DNA of 19,113 nucleotides from Burkholderiales bacterium (GCA_947372225.1 CANBSV010000052.1:1-19113); one strand, 5' to 3'. Shown: positions 1-7,350, numbered from the stretch's first letter. Numbers and translations: made by a program. Notes: a model not told the origin generated them from the letters alone.

Positions 1-615
1 CGGTGCCGTGTTGCGAGAAGCGATGGCCTGTTGCAGTGCGACGCAGCTCGAGCGATGCAAAAACTGTGGCGTCACGTCCATGACGGGCGAATACTCGCCA
101 AGTTTCACGTTCGATTTGAGGATGCGGCTGCTCGCTTCCCACCAGTCCCAGTGGGTTGCGGCTTTTGCGAGCTGCACCAGCGGTTTGCCGTTTGGAAACC
201 AGTCCTCCAGTGAACAGGCACGCTTGAGGATCACGTCGGCGTCCAGCACAAGGTAATAGGGCGAACCGGACAGGCGCGCCGCCGCCAGCTTCAAAACTTG
301 CTGCTTAAACCATCCGTTGCCGCGTATTTCCTTGAGGTCTGGGCAAAGGTCATCTTCGCAAATCAGAACGATGTTGTAGGCCGGATTCGAACGCAACTGA
401 CTGGCCACTCGATGCATGTCTTCGCGCGGCAAGATCAGGGTGAAACGCAGCGCATCGATGTCCGAGAAGAAACGATCGAACGACGGCAACAACAGCAGGT
501 TGAACCGGTCAAGGTCCGAGCGGCCCAGCGGCCCATCCACTTTCAGTGGCAAAACGACGTCAAGCATTCGCAATGCCGGAACTCCTTGTTTGGGCTCGCC
601 TGCCAAGTAGACCAT
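1..615 (-). CDS. DUF6492-like, putative glycosyltransferase-fold protein (C-terminus beyond left edge)
   Basis: The minus strand is open for 205 codons from an ATG at 615 to the left edge, and the protein continues outside the window. The translation reads like a protein rather than a shadow: an early MLDVVLPLKVDG strand, a central WFKQQVLKLAAARL helix, then YLVLDADVIL, which looks like the DxD nucleotide-sugar/metal motif of GT-A glycosyltransferases. This order resembles what I recall of the DUF6492 family, often found with polysaccharide genes. The start is uncertain. A second in-frame ATG lies at 567, and an AAGGAG sits about 8 bases before a TTG at 573, so translation may begin near 570. 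The family call is from memory, and the sugar and acceptor are unknown. Confidence 0.72.
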   Translation of the reverse strand, partial: MVYLAGEPKQGVPALRMLDVVLPLKVDGPLGRSDLDRFNLLLLPSFDRFFSDIDALRFTLILPREDMHRVASQLRSNPAYNIVLICEDDLCPDLKEIRGNGWFKQQVLKLAAARLSGSPYYLVLDADVILKRACSLEDWFPNGKPLVQLAKAATHWDWWEASSRILKSNVKLGEYSPVMDVTPQFLHRSSCVALQQAIASRNTAP

Positions 616-824
616 GCTACTTCGCCGGTGCAGGGCGCACCTCAGACCGGATTGCGCAGCGGAAGTGATGTAGGGCCGGATGAGGCGCAGCCCAATTGGC
701 AAGGGGTTCTATCCGTTCGAAATGACCGCTGTCGTTCATGGCGGCGGAGCAAGCTGGCTCGTTGCCTCGCAAGGTTCCGCCGATAAAAGCGCGCTCGAAG
801 AACTGGAAGGCGTCGGAGCTGGCG
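616..824. other. intergenic region with no recognised feature
   Basis: These 209 bases lie between the end of the LprI-like gene and the start of the DUF6492-like gene, both on the minus strand. The open frames crossing it on the plus strand have no family resemblance. I see no convincing hairpin with a T tract and no clear promoter. Confidence 0.5.
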
Positions 825-1220
825 TCACATTTCTGCCCACTTGCGCAGTTCAGCTGTTCGTTGCTCCGTACGTTCCTTCAGGCATGACAGGTACATCGCC
901 CCGCGAATGGAGCCTTGCTCCCAGAATTTGTATTTGGCACTGCAGTCGCTGTCGCGGTACTTGATCCACGAGCGCTGCGCTTCTGCGAGTTCGCGCTTTA
1001 CCGAGGCGTAGTCGGTGGTGTCGCCGGCCATCGACGGGTTGAGTGACTTCAGCAAGGCCTGATAGGCCCTGTTCAACTCACCATCCTTTTCCTTGAGGAC
1101 CTTCTGCGCGCATTCGTTGACTTCAATGGTGTTGCTCGCGGAAGCGCATGGATCCGAAGCTTGGGCGCTGGCGTTCAGGGAGAACGAGCAAACGCAAACA
1201 GCAAGCAGGTATTTGTGCAT
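825..1220 (-). CDS. secreted LprI-family (DUF1311) protein
   Basis: The product has 131 residues from the ATG at 1220. It begins with a Sec signal peptide: MHKY, a hydrophobic stretch to about residue 16, and a probable cleavage after ASA. The mature part has paired cysteines, the EVNECAQKVLKEKDGELNRAY helix start and an AQRSWIKYRDSDC segment, which are hallmarks of the lysozyme-inhibitor LprI N-terminal domain. In mycobacteria LprI inhibits lysozyme; the proteobacterial members are mostly uncharacterised periplasmic proteins, so lysozyme inhibition here is only a possibility. An upstream in-frame ATG at 1295 was rejected because it would place 25 non-hydrophobic residues before the signal peptide. 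The ribosome site (GAAGA) is weak. The gene is divergent from the nucleotidyltransferase gene. Confidence 0.82.
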   Translation of the reverse strand: MHKYLLAVCVCSFSLNASAQASDPCASASNTIEVNECAQKVLKEKDGELNRAYQALLKSLNPSMAGDTTDYASVKRELAEAQRSWIKYRDSDCSAKYKFWEQGSIRGAMYLSCLKERTEQRTAELRKWAEM

Positions 1221-1280
1221 GGTTGTCTTCTTGCCGGGAGCCAGCCCAGCATGGGTTAGGTGACGCATTGTGGGATAGCC

Positions 1281-1303
1281 AAAAACGGGCAGCACAGGCC
1301 CGT
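1281..1303 (-). terminator. intrinsic-terminator-like hairpin upstream of the lprI-like gene
   Basis: Read on the minus strand, a perfect 6-bp stem ACGGGC/GCCCGT (1298-1303 with 1285-1290, 7-base loop) runs directly into five T residues (1281-1285). It faces the LprI-like gene, 60 bases before its start, with no recognisable minus-strand gene behind it. It may be an attenuator in that gene's leader, a block on antisense transcription from the divergent gene, or a relic of a lost gene. Confidence 0.5.
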
Positions 1304-1416
1304 ATTTCCTGGCTTGTCACCGGAGGGCGTCCGTCTCCGCCGAACTCCACAACATACCGTCTCATACCATTTCGCCACCTTTTATCAGTAGGAAGACACA
1401 ACAGGAATAGTTCAGC

Positions 1417-2637
1417 ATGAACGAGATTCTTTTTGAAAACTTCGTCGACTACCTGCGCGAGCGAGATGATGTACTCGGGCTGCTACTCGTCGGATCACGC
1501 GTATTTGGAATGGCCGACACCCACTCTGACATAGACGTGTACATCGTGGTGAGTGGAAGTCAACCAGAACTAATCGGCAACGAAATTCGAAGGGTTGTCC
1601 GGCGGGACTACCGACCGATGCTGCGTATCGACCTTTCCAATCAAGCCATACTGGCTTTCGATGATCTCCGTGGATTCGCCCTTATCGGCAGCAAGTTCGA
1701 ACTCACGCGCTTCGACTTCGTGCACGCAGAGCTGTTGTTCGACAAAACCGATGGCCGACTGACTCAACTGGCCGACGCGAAGCGATCCCTTTCGGAGCAA
1801 GAAATCGAGCTACAGCTGCGTCGTCACCTGAAACAGTTCATTCGATGCACCTGCCGATCCTTGCAAAACAACATCGAAGGGAACTGGGGCGCGGCCCGCT
1901 TGGACGCAGCGGAAGCCAGCACGCATCTGATCAGTTGCCTGTTTGCCCTTGAGGGCCGCGTCGCACCCTACCACCGGTACCTTCAGCTCGAGCTTGGCGA
2001 CGATGAGCTCTTCAAGAAGGTTGTCCTGTGCGCAGCGGCAGACTTGGACGCGCAGCGCGAGGTGTATGCCCGTATTCGGCGGGGCGCAGTGGCGAGGGGG
2101 TTCGGGGAGGATTTCGAAGTCTGGGGGCATCGGAATGCGGGTGAAGTCAGGTCCAGCGCCAACCTCATTGATGCTCGACACTGGCGGCGAGCTTTCTGCC
2201 GGTCGAAAGGTGCGCTGCGTTCGTTTTTCGAGGCCTATCGACCCCTTTCGGGTGACTGCGTTGAGCACCAGCTGAAAACACATTTGGAACTCTTCGTCCA
2301 CGTCACCTACCGTTCGGTGATTTGCAACGTTCGAAATGAGGACGCCCCCGCAATGCTTTATGCGAGCGATGCAATCGCGCCATTGATTGGCTGCCTGATG
2401 GCCCTTGAAGGTCGGATGAGCCCCCTCAACAGGTCGCTGCGCCAAAAGCTGGGAAACGACGAGCTCTACGATGACATCCTCAGGTTCGCTCAGGCCGATA
2501 TAGATACCCAGCGACTGTTCTATGGCCGAATTAAGCAGGCGGCTGTGGCACAGGGCTTCGGACACGTTTATGACGCTTGGGGGGGGTCAAAGCTTGCGGT
2601 TCTGGACCGACAGGACAACCAGCGTGGTTCAGTTTGA
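1417..2637 (+). CDS. nucleotidyltransferase-fold protein with duplicated C-terminal domain
   Basis: The product has 406 residues. Residues 1-125 form a minimal nucleotidyltransferase domain: G26-S27, then D38-I-D40, and a probable third acidic residue D72 in MLRIDL. This is the Mg-binding and nucleotide-binding arrangement of the DNA polymerase beta-like superfamily (aminoglycoside adenylyltransferases, MNT antitoxins, tRNA nucleotidyltransferases). Residues 131-237 and 283-389 are two copies of one helical domain. They align without a gap at an offset of 152 residues, with about 48 of 107 positions identical by hand count. Both contain ALEGR, LG-D-DEL, QR--YxRI and GFG----WG. The substrate is unknown; AMP transfer to a small molecule or protein is the family expectation. 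AGGA precedes the ATG by about 9 bases. By eye the codon use is less GC-rich than downstream genes, which could suggest acquisition. A run of eight G lies near the 3' end. Confidence 0.8.
   Translation: MNEILFENFVDYLRERDDVLGLLLVGSRVFGMADTHSDIDVYIVVSGSQPELIGNEIRRVVRRDYRPMLRIDLSNQAILAFDDLRGFALIGSKFELTRFDFVHAELLFDKTDGRLTQLADAKRSLSEQEIELQLRRHLKQFIRCTCRSLQNNIEGNWGAARLDAAEASTHLISCLFALEGRVAPYHRYLQLELGDDELFKKVVLCAAADLDAQREVYARIRRGAVARGFGEDFEVWGHRNAGEVRSSANLIDARHWRRAFCRSKGALRSFFEAYRPLSGDCVEHQLKTHLELFVHVTYRSVICNVRNEDAPAMLYASDAIAPLIGCLMALEGRMSPLNRSLRQKLGNDELYDDILRFAQADIDTQRLFYGRIKQAAVAQGFGHVYDAWGGSKLAVLDRQDNQRGSV
2579..2586 (+). repeat. eight-G homopolymer tract inside coding sequence
   Basis: Eight consecutive G residues encode the end of the second repeated domain (W388-G-G) of the nucleotidyltransferase-fold protein. 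Such tracts are prone to slippage. One base fewer would replace the last 16 residues with a different tail of about 25 residues ending at a TGA near 2670. Confidence 0.9.
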
Positions 2638-2790
2638 CGCCACCTGGCAGCAACACCCGACCCGGCCATGATCAGGGTGTAGGTTCTGTTTTCCGGGATC
2701 GTCGCGGCTGACGTCGACTGAAGTGACGCTGCGCCACCTAAGGTGACGTTGTCCTGGCCCACGTCCTGCCTGCCCTGGAAACTGACGGAC
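2638..2790 (-). pseudogene. probable remnant of a PEP-CTERM protein gene (3' end)
   Basis: The minus-strand translation of this stretch reads SVSFQGRQDVGQDNVTLGG, then SAATIPENRTYTLIMAGSGVAARW. This closely resembles the end of PEP-CTERM exosortase substrates: a GRQD...DNV strand pair, then a PEP-x-TYALMLAG sorting signal, a hydrophobic segment and an arginine cluster. Here PEP has become PEN, the hydrophobic helix is shortened, and the frame runs past the arginine cluster without stopping. No signal peptide or N-terminal domain can be found upstream on the minus strand, so I read it as a decayed fragment. The nucleotidyltransferase gene ends at its edge. The resemblance is by eye, and chance similarity in a GC-rich shadow frame is possible. 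Confidence 0.45.
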
Positions 2791-3067
2791 GGCGCGGTTT
2801 CCGAAAAAGGAACGCCGACATTTTTCCGAGCAGAAAACGGTATGGTTCTGCGAGCACCGTTTGCGTCGGGCAATGCCAAATCGATCCTGCCCAAGCCGTT
2901 ACCGAGGCGGCGCAACATGTACTCACGCAGCGAGCTGCTTGGCGGGAAAGTGATCAGGCGGATGTATTGAAGCGTCCTGCCCGACTGCGCTCGGGCGTGC
3001 CGGATTGCCTTGGCGCTTCGATAAACGATCCAGCGCATGGGCAAGCGTTGCGACTGTTTGGGTCACC
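2791..3067. other. non-coding stretch with no recognised feature
   Basis: Open frames on both strands cross this segment, but none has recognisable domains, a signal peptide or a supported ribosome site. It may be further eroded sequence of the PEP-CTERM-like relic to its left. To its right is the tRNA terminator. Confidence 0.45.
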
Positions 3068-3094
3068 AAAAGAAAACGGGCCGCAAAGGCCCGT
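3068..3094 (-). terminator. intrinsic terminator of the tRNA-Ser gene
   Basis: On the minus strand, a perfect 7-bp stem ACGGGCC/GGCCCGT (3094-3088 with 3082-3076, 5-base loop) is followed by TTTTCTTTT. It lies 14 bases beyond the CCA end of tRNA-Ser and probably ends the whole nfeD-to-tRNA transcript. Confidence 0.85.
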
Positions 3095-3108
3095 GATTCC
3101 TAGCTTCC

Positions 3109-3199
3109 TGGCGGAGAGGGCGGGATTCGAACCCGCGGGGAGTTATTAGCCCCCACACGCTTTCCAGGCGTGCGACTTAAACCGCTCATCCACCTCTCC
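3109..3199 (-). tRNA. tRNA-Ser (anticodon GGA)
   Basis: The minus strand folds as a class II tRNA of 91 bases including an encoded CCA. The acceptor stem is GGAGAGG with CCTCTCC and discriminator G. The anticodon stem is CACGC/GCGTG around the loop CTGGAAA, giving anticodon GGA, which reads UCC and UCU. A long variable arm (GGGGG...CTCCCC region) and the T arm GCGGGTTCGAATCCCGC are clear. The long variable arm is the identity element of serine tRNAs. The gene begins 13 bases after the stop codon of the DUF2237 gene and is followed by an intrinsic terminator. Confidence 0.96.
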
Positions 3200-3212
3200 G
3201 GAGCCGGCGAGT

Positions 3213-3581
3213 TTAGCCCACGGTCTTCAGTGCGTGAGCCTGCAGCGTCTCGAGCGGCACGTGATGCAGGGTGTTGATGTGGGTGCTGTCCAGCACCACG
3301 GGCGGCGCCACGCCGGCTTCGAGCGCTTCGAGCCAGCGCGCCACGCACAGGCACCAACGGTCGCCGGGCTTGAGGCCTGCAAAACGGTACTCGGGCTGCG
3401 GCGTGACGAGGTCGTTTCCTTGCTGTAAGGAAAACGCCAGAAATTCGGCCGTCACCTTGGTGCACACCAGATGCAAGCCCGAGTCGTCGGCGCGCGTGTT
3501 GCAGCAGCCGTCGCGAAAAAAGCCGGTCAGTGGCGAATACGAGCACGCCACAAGCGTCGTGCCCAGGACGTTGACGGCCAT
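3213..3581 (-). CDS. DUF2237 family protein
   Basis: The product has 122 residues. The sequence NVLGTTLVACS, SPLTGFFRDGCCNT, EFLAFS..GNDL.TP.PEY.F.GLKPGDRWCLCVARW, EALEAGVAPPVVL is the conserved core of DUF2237, a small cytoplasmic family rich in conserved cysteines. The CC pair and the WCLC motif could bind metal or act in redox chemistry, but I know of no established function. The start ATG at 3581 follows a GGAGG by about 10 bases and lies 3 bases after the SPFH gene's stop, so the two are probably translationally coupled. The TAA stop lies inside TAAACT, which could serve as a -10 box for the tRNA gene downstream. Confidence 0.88.
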   Translation of the reverse strand: MAVNVLGTTLVACSYSPLTGFFRDGCCNTRADDSGLHLVCTKVTAEFLAFSLQQGNDLVTPQPEYRFAGLKPGDRWCLCVARWLEALEAGVAPPVVLDSTHINTLHHVPLETLQAHALKTVG

Positions 3582-3584
3582 GGG

Positions 3585-4502
3585 TCAGGACCCTCCGGGT
3601 GGCTTGCTCTTGAGCAGCGTCATGGCGGTGGCGATCAGCGCCGACACCTCGCTCATGTTGCCGGGCACGATCATGGTGTTGTTCTTCTGGGCCAGTTGGG
3701 CATAGGCATCGACTGCCTTCTCAGCCACCTTCAATTGCACGGCCTGTTCGCCACCGGGTGAGCGGATGGCTTCTGCAATCTTGGTGATGGCACCAGCGGT
3801 GGCGTCTGCCACGGCGGTGATGGCGGCGGCCTGGCCCTGGGCGTTGTTGATCTCGGCCTGACGCTGGCCCTCGGAGCGGGCGATGTAGGCCTCGCGCTCG
3901 CCGGTGGCGATGTTGATCTGCTCTTGCTTGCGGCCTTCGCTGGCGGCGATGAGCGCGCGTTTTTCTCTCTCGGCGGTGATCTGCGCTTGCATCGAGCGCA
4001 GGATTTCGGCCGGCGGCGTCAGGTCCTTGATTTCGTAGCGCAGCACCTTGACGCCCCAGTTGGCGGCGGCTTCGTCCAGCGCGCTGACCACCGACGCGTT
4101 GATGGTGTCGCGCTCCTCGAAGGTCTTGTCGAGCTCCATCTTGCCGATCACCGAGCGCAGCAGCGTCTGGGCGAGCTGGGTGATCGCGATCAGGTAATTG
4201 CTCGATCCGTAACTTGCGCGCATCGGGTCGGTCACCTGGAAATAGATGATTCCGTCGACTTGCAACTGGGTGTTGTCGCGCGTGATGCACACCTGGCTGG
4301 GCACGTCGAGCGGCACTTCCTTGAGCGAATGCTTGTAGGCCACCTTCTCGATGAAGGGCACCACGAATTTCAGGCCCGGCGTGAGCGTGCGGTCGTACTT
4401 TCCCAGGCGTTCGACCACCCAGGCGTTTTGCTGCGGCACGATCTTGAAGGTCTGCGAAATGAAGATGACGGCAATGACGCCGAGGATCAGGGCGAATTCC
4501 AT
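3585..4502 (-). CDS. qmcA: SPFH/band-7 (stomatin-like) membrane protein, QmcA family
   Basis: The product has 305 residues, the same length as I recall for E. coli QmcA. One N-terminal membrane segment (about 2-18) is followed by KIVPQQNAWVVERLGKY, then the SPFH domain to about residue 185, with PGLKFVVPFI, VPSQ..ITRDN and TLRSVIGKMELD. A long charged coiled coil (about 190-240, with AEREKRALI and SEGRKQEQINIATGEREA) comes next, then a small hydrophobic C-terminus. Such proteins oligomerise into large cages on the cytoplasmic membrane, partner with NfeD proteins, and are linked to membrane domain organisation and FtsH-type quality control. The ATG at 4502 was chosen because the 57 residues added by an upstream in-frame start are unlike the family and overlap nfeD. 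The gene begins 22 bases after the nfeD stop. Confidence 0.92.
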   Translation of the reverse strand: MEFALILGVIAVIFISQTFKIVPQQNAWVVERLGKYDRTLTPGLKFVVPFIEKVAYKHSLKEVPLDVPSQVCITRDNTQLQVDGIIYFQVTDPMRASYGSSNYLIAITQLAQTLLRSVIGKMELDKTFEERDTINASVVSALDEAAANWGVKVLRYEIKDLTPPAEILRSMQAQITAEREKRALIAASEGRKQEQINIATGEREAYIARSEGQRQAEINNAQGQAAAITAVADATAGAITKIAEAIRSPGGEQAVQLKVAEKAVDAYAQLAQKNNTMIVPGNMSEVSALIATAMTLLKSKPPGGS

Positions 4503-4524
4503 GCGGGCGCTTTCGTGAGGTGAT

Positions 4525-4968
4525 TCAGGGGGCTGTGTCGGTCGGTGCCAGCACAAGCCAGTTGCCTTCGACGGCCACCACCTTGTGTGGCCCCGGTTGG
4601 GCGATACAGCCGGGCTGCAGGCGTGCCGTCCAGTCCGTGCCGCGGTGTTGAACGCGGGCGGTGCGGTCGGCACCCCAGACGGTCACGGCGACCGCGTCGC
4701 CGATATCAAGGTTGACGTCGCGGTTTTCGCGAGCGGGCAGGCTGCGAGGCTGGCTGTAACGCCGCCAGTGCCACAGCGCAGTCGCGCCGGCACCCACCGC
4801 AGCCGCGGCGGCGACTTGCCAGGTGCCGTTCAGTCCGAGATGGGCCGCGAGCGCGCCGCAGCCCAGACCCAACGCGATCATCAGCAGATAGAAGGTGCCG
4901 CTGGCCAGTTCTGCCACCACCGCGAGGCCTGCGGCCACCCACCACAGCGTGGCTTGTGAAACGTCCAT
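4525..4968 (-). CDS. NfeD family membrane protein (short form)
   Basis: The product has 147 residues. Three hydrophobic segments lie at about 8-30, 32-48 and 50-68, followed by a basic WHWRRY and a C-terminal OB-fold domain (about 80-147; NLDIGDAVAV, ARVQHRGTDWTARL, VVAVEGNWLVL). This is the short NfeD architecture without the serine-protease domain, encoded next to an SPFH partner as in ybbJ-qmcA of E. coli. The OB fold is thought to contact the SPFH protein. The ATG at 4968 has an ideal AAGGA four bases upstream; the longer in-frame start at 5037 lacks this and adds a non-hydrophobic leader. The gene heads the operon nfeD-qmcA-DUF2237-(tRNA-Ser) and is divergent from the decarboxylase gene. 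Confidence 0.9.
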   Translation of the reverse strand: MDVSQATLWWVAAGLAVVAELASGTFYLLMIALGLGCGALAAHLGLNGTWQVAAAAAVGAGATALWHWRRYSQPRSLPARENRDVNLDIGDAVAVTVWGADRTARVQHRGTDWTARLQPGCIAQPGPHKVVAVEGNWLVLAPTDTAP

Positions 4969-5088
4969 GTTGTCCTTGAAATCCGCGGCGCACCGGCCCT
5001 CGGGCAGTGTAGTGGGCGGCAAGCAAATGGCGGTCATCGGCGCGGCCTAAACTGCGCGCTCTTTACCCCGCCTATCGTCAGGATTGCC

Positions 5089-7350
5089 ATGCTGCACTTT
5101 CGTTTTCCGATCGTGATCATCGATGAGGACTACCGCTCGGAAAACACCTCCGGTTTCGGCATCCGCGCGCTGGCCGATGCCATCCAGAAAGAGGGCTTCG
5201 AGGTGCTGGGCGCCACCAGCTACGGCGACCTGAGCCAGTTCGCGCAGCAGCAAAGCCGCGCCAGCGCGTTCATCCTGTCGATCGACGATGAGGAGTTCAC
5301 GCCCGGCCCCGAACTGGACCCCGCGGTGCTGAGCCTGCGCAAGTTCATCGAGGAAATTCGTTTCAAGAACGCCGACATCCCGATCTATCTGTACGGCGAA
5401 ACGCGCACCTCGCAGCACTTGCCCAACGACGTGCTGCGCGAGTTGCATGGCTTCATCCACATGTTCGAGGACACGCCCGAGTTCGTGGCGCGCCACATCA
5501 TTCGTGAGGCCAAGTCCTACCTTGCCGGGCTGGCGCCGCCGTTCTTCAAGGCGCTGATGGATTACGCGCAAGACGGTTCTTACTCGTGGCATTGCCCGGG
5601 TCACAGCGGCGGCGTGGCGTTCCTCAAGAGCCCGGTCGGGCAGATGTTTCACCAGTTCTTCGGCGAGAACATGTTGCGCGCCGACGTGTGCAACGCGGTC
5701 GAGGAGCTCGGCCAGTTGCTCGACCACACCGGCCCGATCGCCGCGAGCGAAACCAATGCGGCACGCATCTTCAATGCCGACCACTGCTTCTTCGTGACCA
5801 ACGGCACCAGCACGTCCAACAAGATGGTGTGGCACCACACGGTGGCGCCGGGCGACGTGGTGGTGGTGGACCGCAATTGCCACAAGTCGATCCTGCACGC
5901 GATCATCATGACCGGCGCGGTGCCGGTGTTTTTGCGTCCCACGCGCAATCACTTCGGCATCATCGGGCCGATCCCCGAGTCGGAGTTTTCGCCGGACGCC
6001 ATCCGCAAGAAGATCGCTGCGAACCCGCTGCTCAAGGGCGTGGACGTCAAGAGCATCAAGCCGCGCATCCTGACGCTCACGCAAAGCACCTACGACGGCG
6101 TGCTCTACAACACCGAGACGATCAAGCACGCGCTCGACGGCTACGTTGACACGCTGCACTTCGACGAAGCCTGGCTGCCCCACGCGGCGTTTCACCGCTT
6201 CTACGGCACCTTCCACGCGATGGGCAAGAACCGGCCGCGTCCGAAGGACCAACTGGTGTTTGCCACCCAGTCCACGCACAAGCTGCTGGCCGGCTTGAGT
6301 CAGGCGTCGCAGGTGCTGGTGCAAGACGCGCAGGAGCGCAAGCTCGACCGCCATCTGTTCAACGAGGCGTACCTGATGCACACCTCGACCAGCCCGCAGT
6401 ACTCGATCATCGCCAGCTGCGATGTGGCCGCGGCCATGATGGAGGCCCCGGGAGGCCCGGCGCTGGTGGAAGAAAGCCTGTCCGAGGCCATGGACTTCCG
6501 CCGTGCGATGCGCAAGGTCGACAAGGAGTTCGGTCGCGACTGGTGGTTCAAGGTCTGGGGGCCGGACAAGATCGCCGCCGACGGCATCGGCAAGAGCACC
6601 GACTGGGTGCTCAAGGCCGGTGACAAGTGGCACGGCTTTGGCAACCTCGCCGAGGGCTTCAACCTGCTCGACCCGATCAAGAGCACCGTGATCACACCTG
6701 GGCTCGATGTGTCGGGCAAGTTTGCCAAGACCGGCATCCCGGCGAGCATCGTCACCAAGTACCTGGCCGAGCACGGCATCGTGGTCGAGAAGACCGGCCT
6801 GTACTCGTTTTTCATCATGTTCACGATCGGCATCACCAAAGGCCGCTGGAACACGCTGGTGACCGCGCTTCAGCAGTTCAAGGACGACTACGACCGCAAC
6901 CTGCCGATGTGGAAGATGCTGCCCGAGTTCGTGGCCAAGTACCCGCGCTACGAGCGCACCGGCTTGCGCGATCTGTGCCAAAGCATCCACGCCATGTACG
7001 CCAAGGGCGACATCGCGCGCCTGACGACGGAGATGTACCTGTCCGACCTTCAGCCGGCCATGAAGCCGAGCGACGCTTACGCCTACATCGCGCACCGCCG
7101 CACCGAGCGTGTCGAGATCGAGTCGCTCGAGGGCCGCATCACCACCACGTTGCTCACGCCGTACCCGCCGGGCATTCCGCTGCTGATTCCGGGTGAGGTG
7201 TTCAACAAGAAGATCGTCGACTTCCTGCGCTTCACGCGAGACTTCAACGCGGCCTTCCCCGGCTTTGCCACCGATGTGCACGGGCTGGTCGAAGAAGACA
7301 TCGAAGGCGGCGGCAAGCGCTACGGTGTGGACTGCGTGCGGCAGGACTGA
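5089..7350 (+). CDS. PLP-dependent Arg/Lys/Orn decarboxylase (group III)
   Basis: The product has 753 residues, full length for the AdiA/CadA/LdcC/SpeC fold-type I family. An N-terminal response-regulator-like wing (about 1-130, FPIVIIDEDYRSEN) is followed by the PLP core. WHCPGHSGG, FVTNGTSTSN and DRNCHKSI bind cofactor and substrate. D359 in DEAWLPH pairs with the pyridine nitrogen, and K398 in ATQSTHKLLAGLSQAS forms the Schiff base. The C-terminal domain ends with LTPYPPGIPLLIPGE. It decarboxylates a basic amino acid to agmatine, cadaverine or putrescine, for acid resistance or polyamine supply. I cannot settle the substrate from sequence; related Burkholderiales proteins are annotated as either lysine or arginine decarboxylase. 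AGGA lies 5 bases before the ATG. A TAAACT at 5048-5053 could be its -10 box, without a clear -35. Confidence 0.93.
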   Translation: MLHFRFPIVIIDEDYRSENTSGFGIRALADAIQKEGFEVLGATSYGDLSQFAQQQSRASAFILSIDDEEFTPGPELDPAVLSLRKFIEEIRFKNADIPIYLYGETRTSQHLPNDVLRELHGFIHMFEDTPEFVARHIIREAKSYLAGLAPPFFKALMDYAQDGSYSWHCPGHSGGVAFLKSPVGQMFHQFFGENMLRADVCNAVEELGQLLDHTGPIAASETNAARIFNADHCFFVTNGTSTSNKMVWHHTVAPGDVVVVDRNCHKSILHAIIMTGAVPVFLRPTRNHFGIIGPIPESEFSPDAIRKKIAANPLLKGVDVKSIKPRILTLTQSTYDGVLYNTETIKHALDGYVDTLHFDEAWLPHAAFHRFYGTFHAMGKNRPRPKDQLVFATQSTHKLLAGLSQASQVLVQDAQERKLDRHLFNEAYLMHTSTSPQYSIIASCDVAAAMMEAPGGPALVEESLSEAMDFRRAMRKVDKEFGRDWWFKVWGPDKIAADGIGKSTDWVLKAGDKWHGFGNLAEGFNLLDPIKSTVITPGLDVSGKFAKTGIPASIVTKYLAEHGIVVEKTGLYSFFIMFTIGITKGRWNTLVTALQQFKDDYDRNLPMWKMLPEFVAKYPRYERTGLRDLCQSIHAMYAKGDIARLTTEMYLSDLQPAMKPSDAYAYIAHRRTERVEIESLEGRITTTLLTPYPPGIPLLIPGEVFNKKIVDFLRFTRDFNAAFPGFATDVHGLVEEDIEGGGKRYGVDCVRQD

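Noticed and set aside
298..786. Plus-strand open frame of 162 codons
   Set aside because: It lies largely opposite the DUF6492-like gene, whose minus-strand translation is clearly protein-like; the plus product is Gln/Arg-rich with no domain.
1810..2565. 251-codon open frame antisense to the nucleotidyltransferase gene
   Set aside because: The plus-strand frame has the nucleotidyltransferase motifs and a conserved internal duplication; the antisense product has no recognisable features.
2568..3044. Minus-strand 158-codon open frame as an intact gene
   Set aside because: Only its last third resembles a known signal (PEP-CTERM). It has no signal peptide, and the frame runs on into the end of the nucleotidyltransferase gene, so it is treated as a relic.
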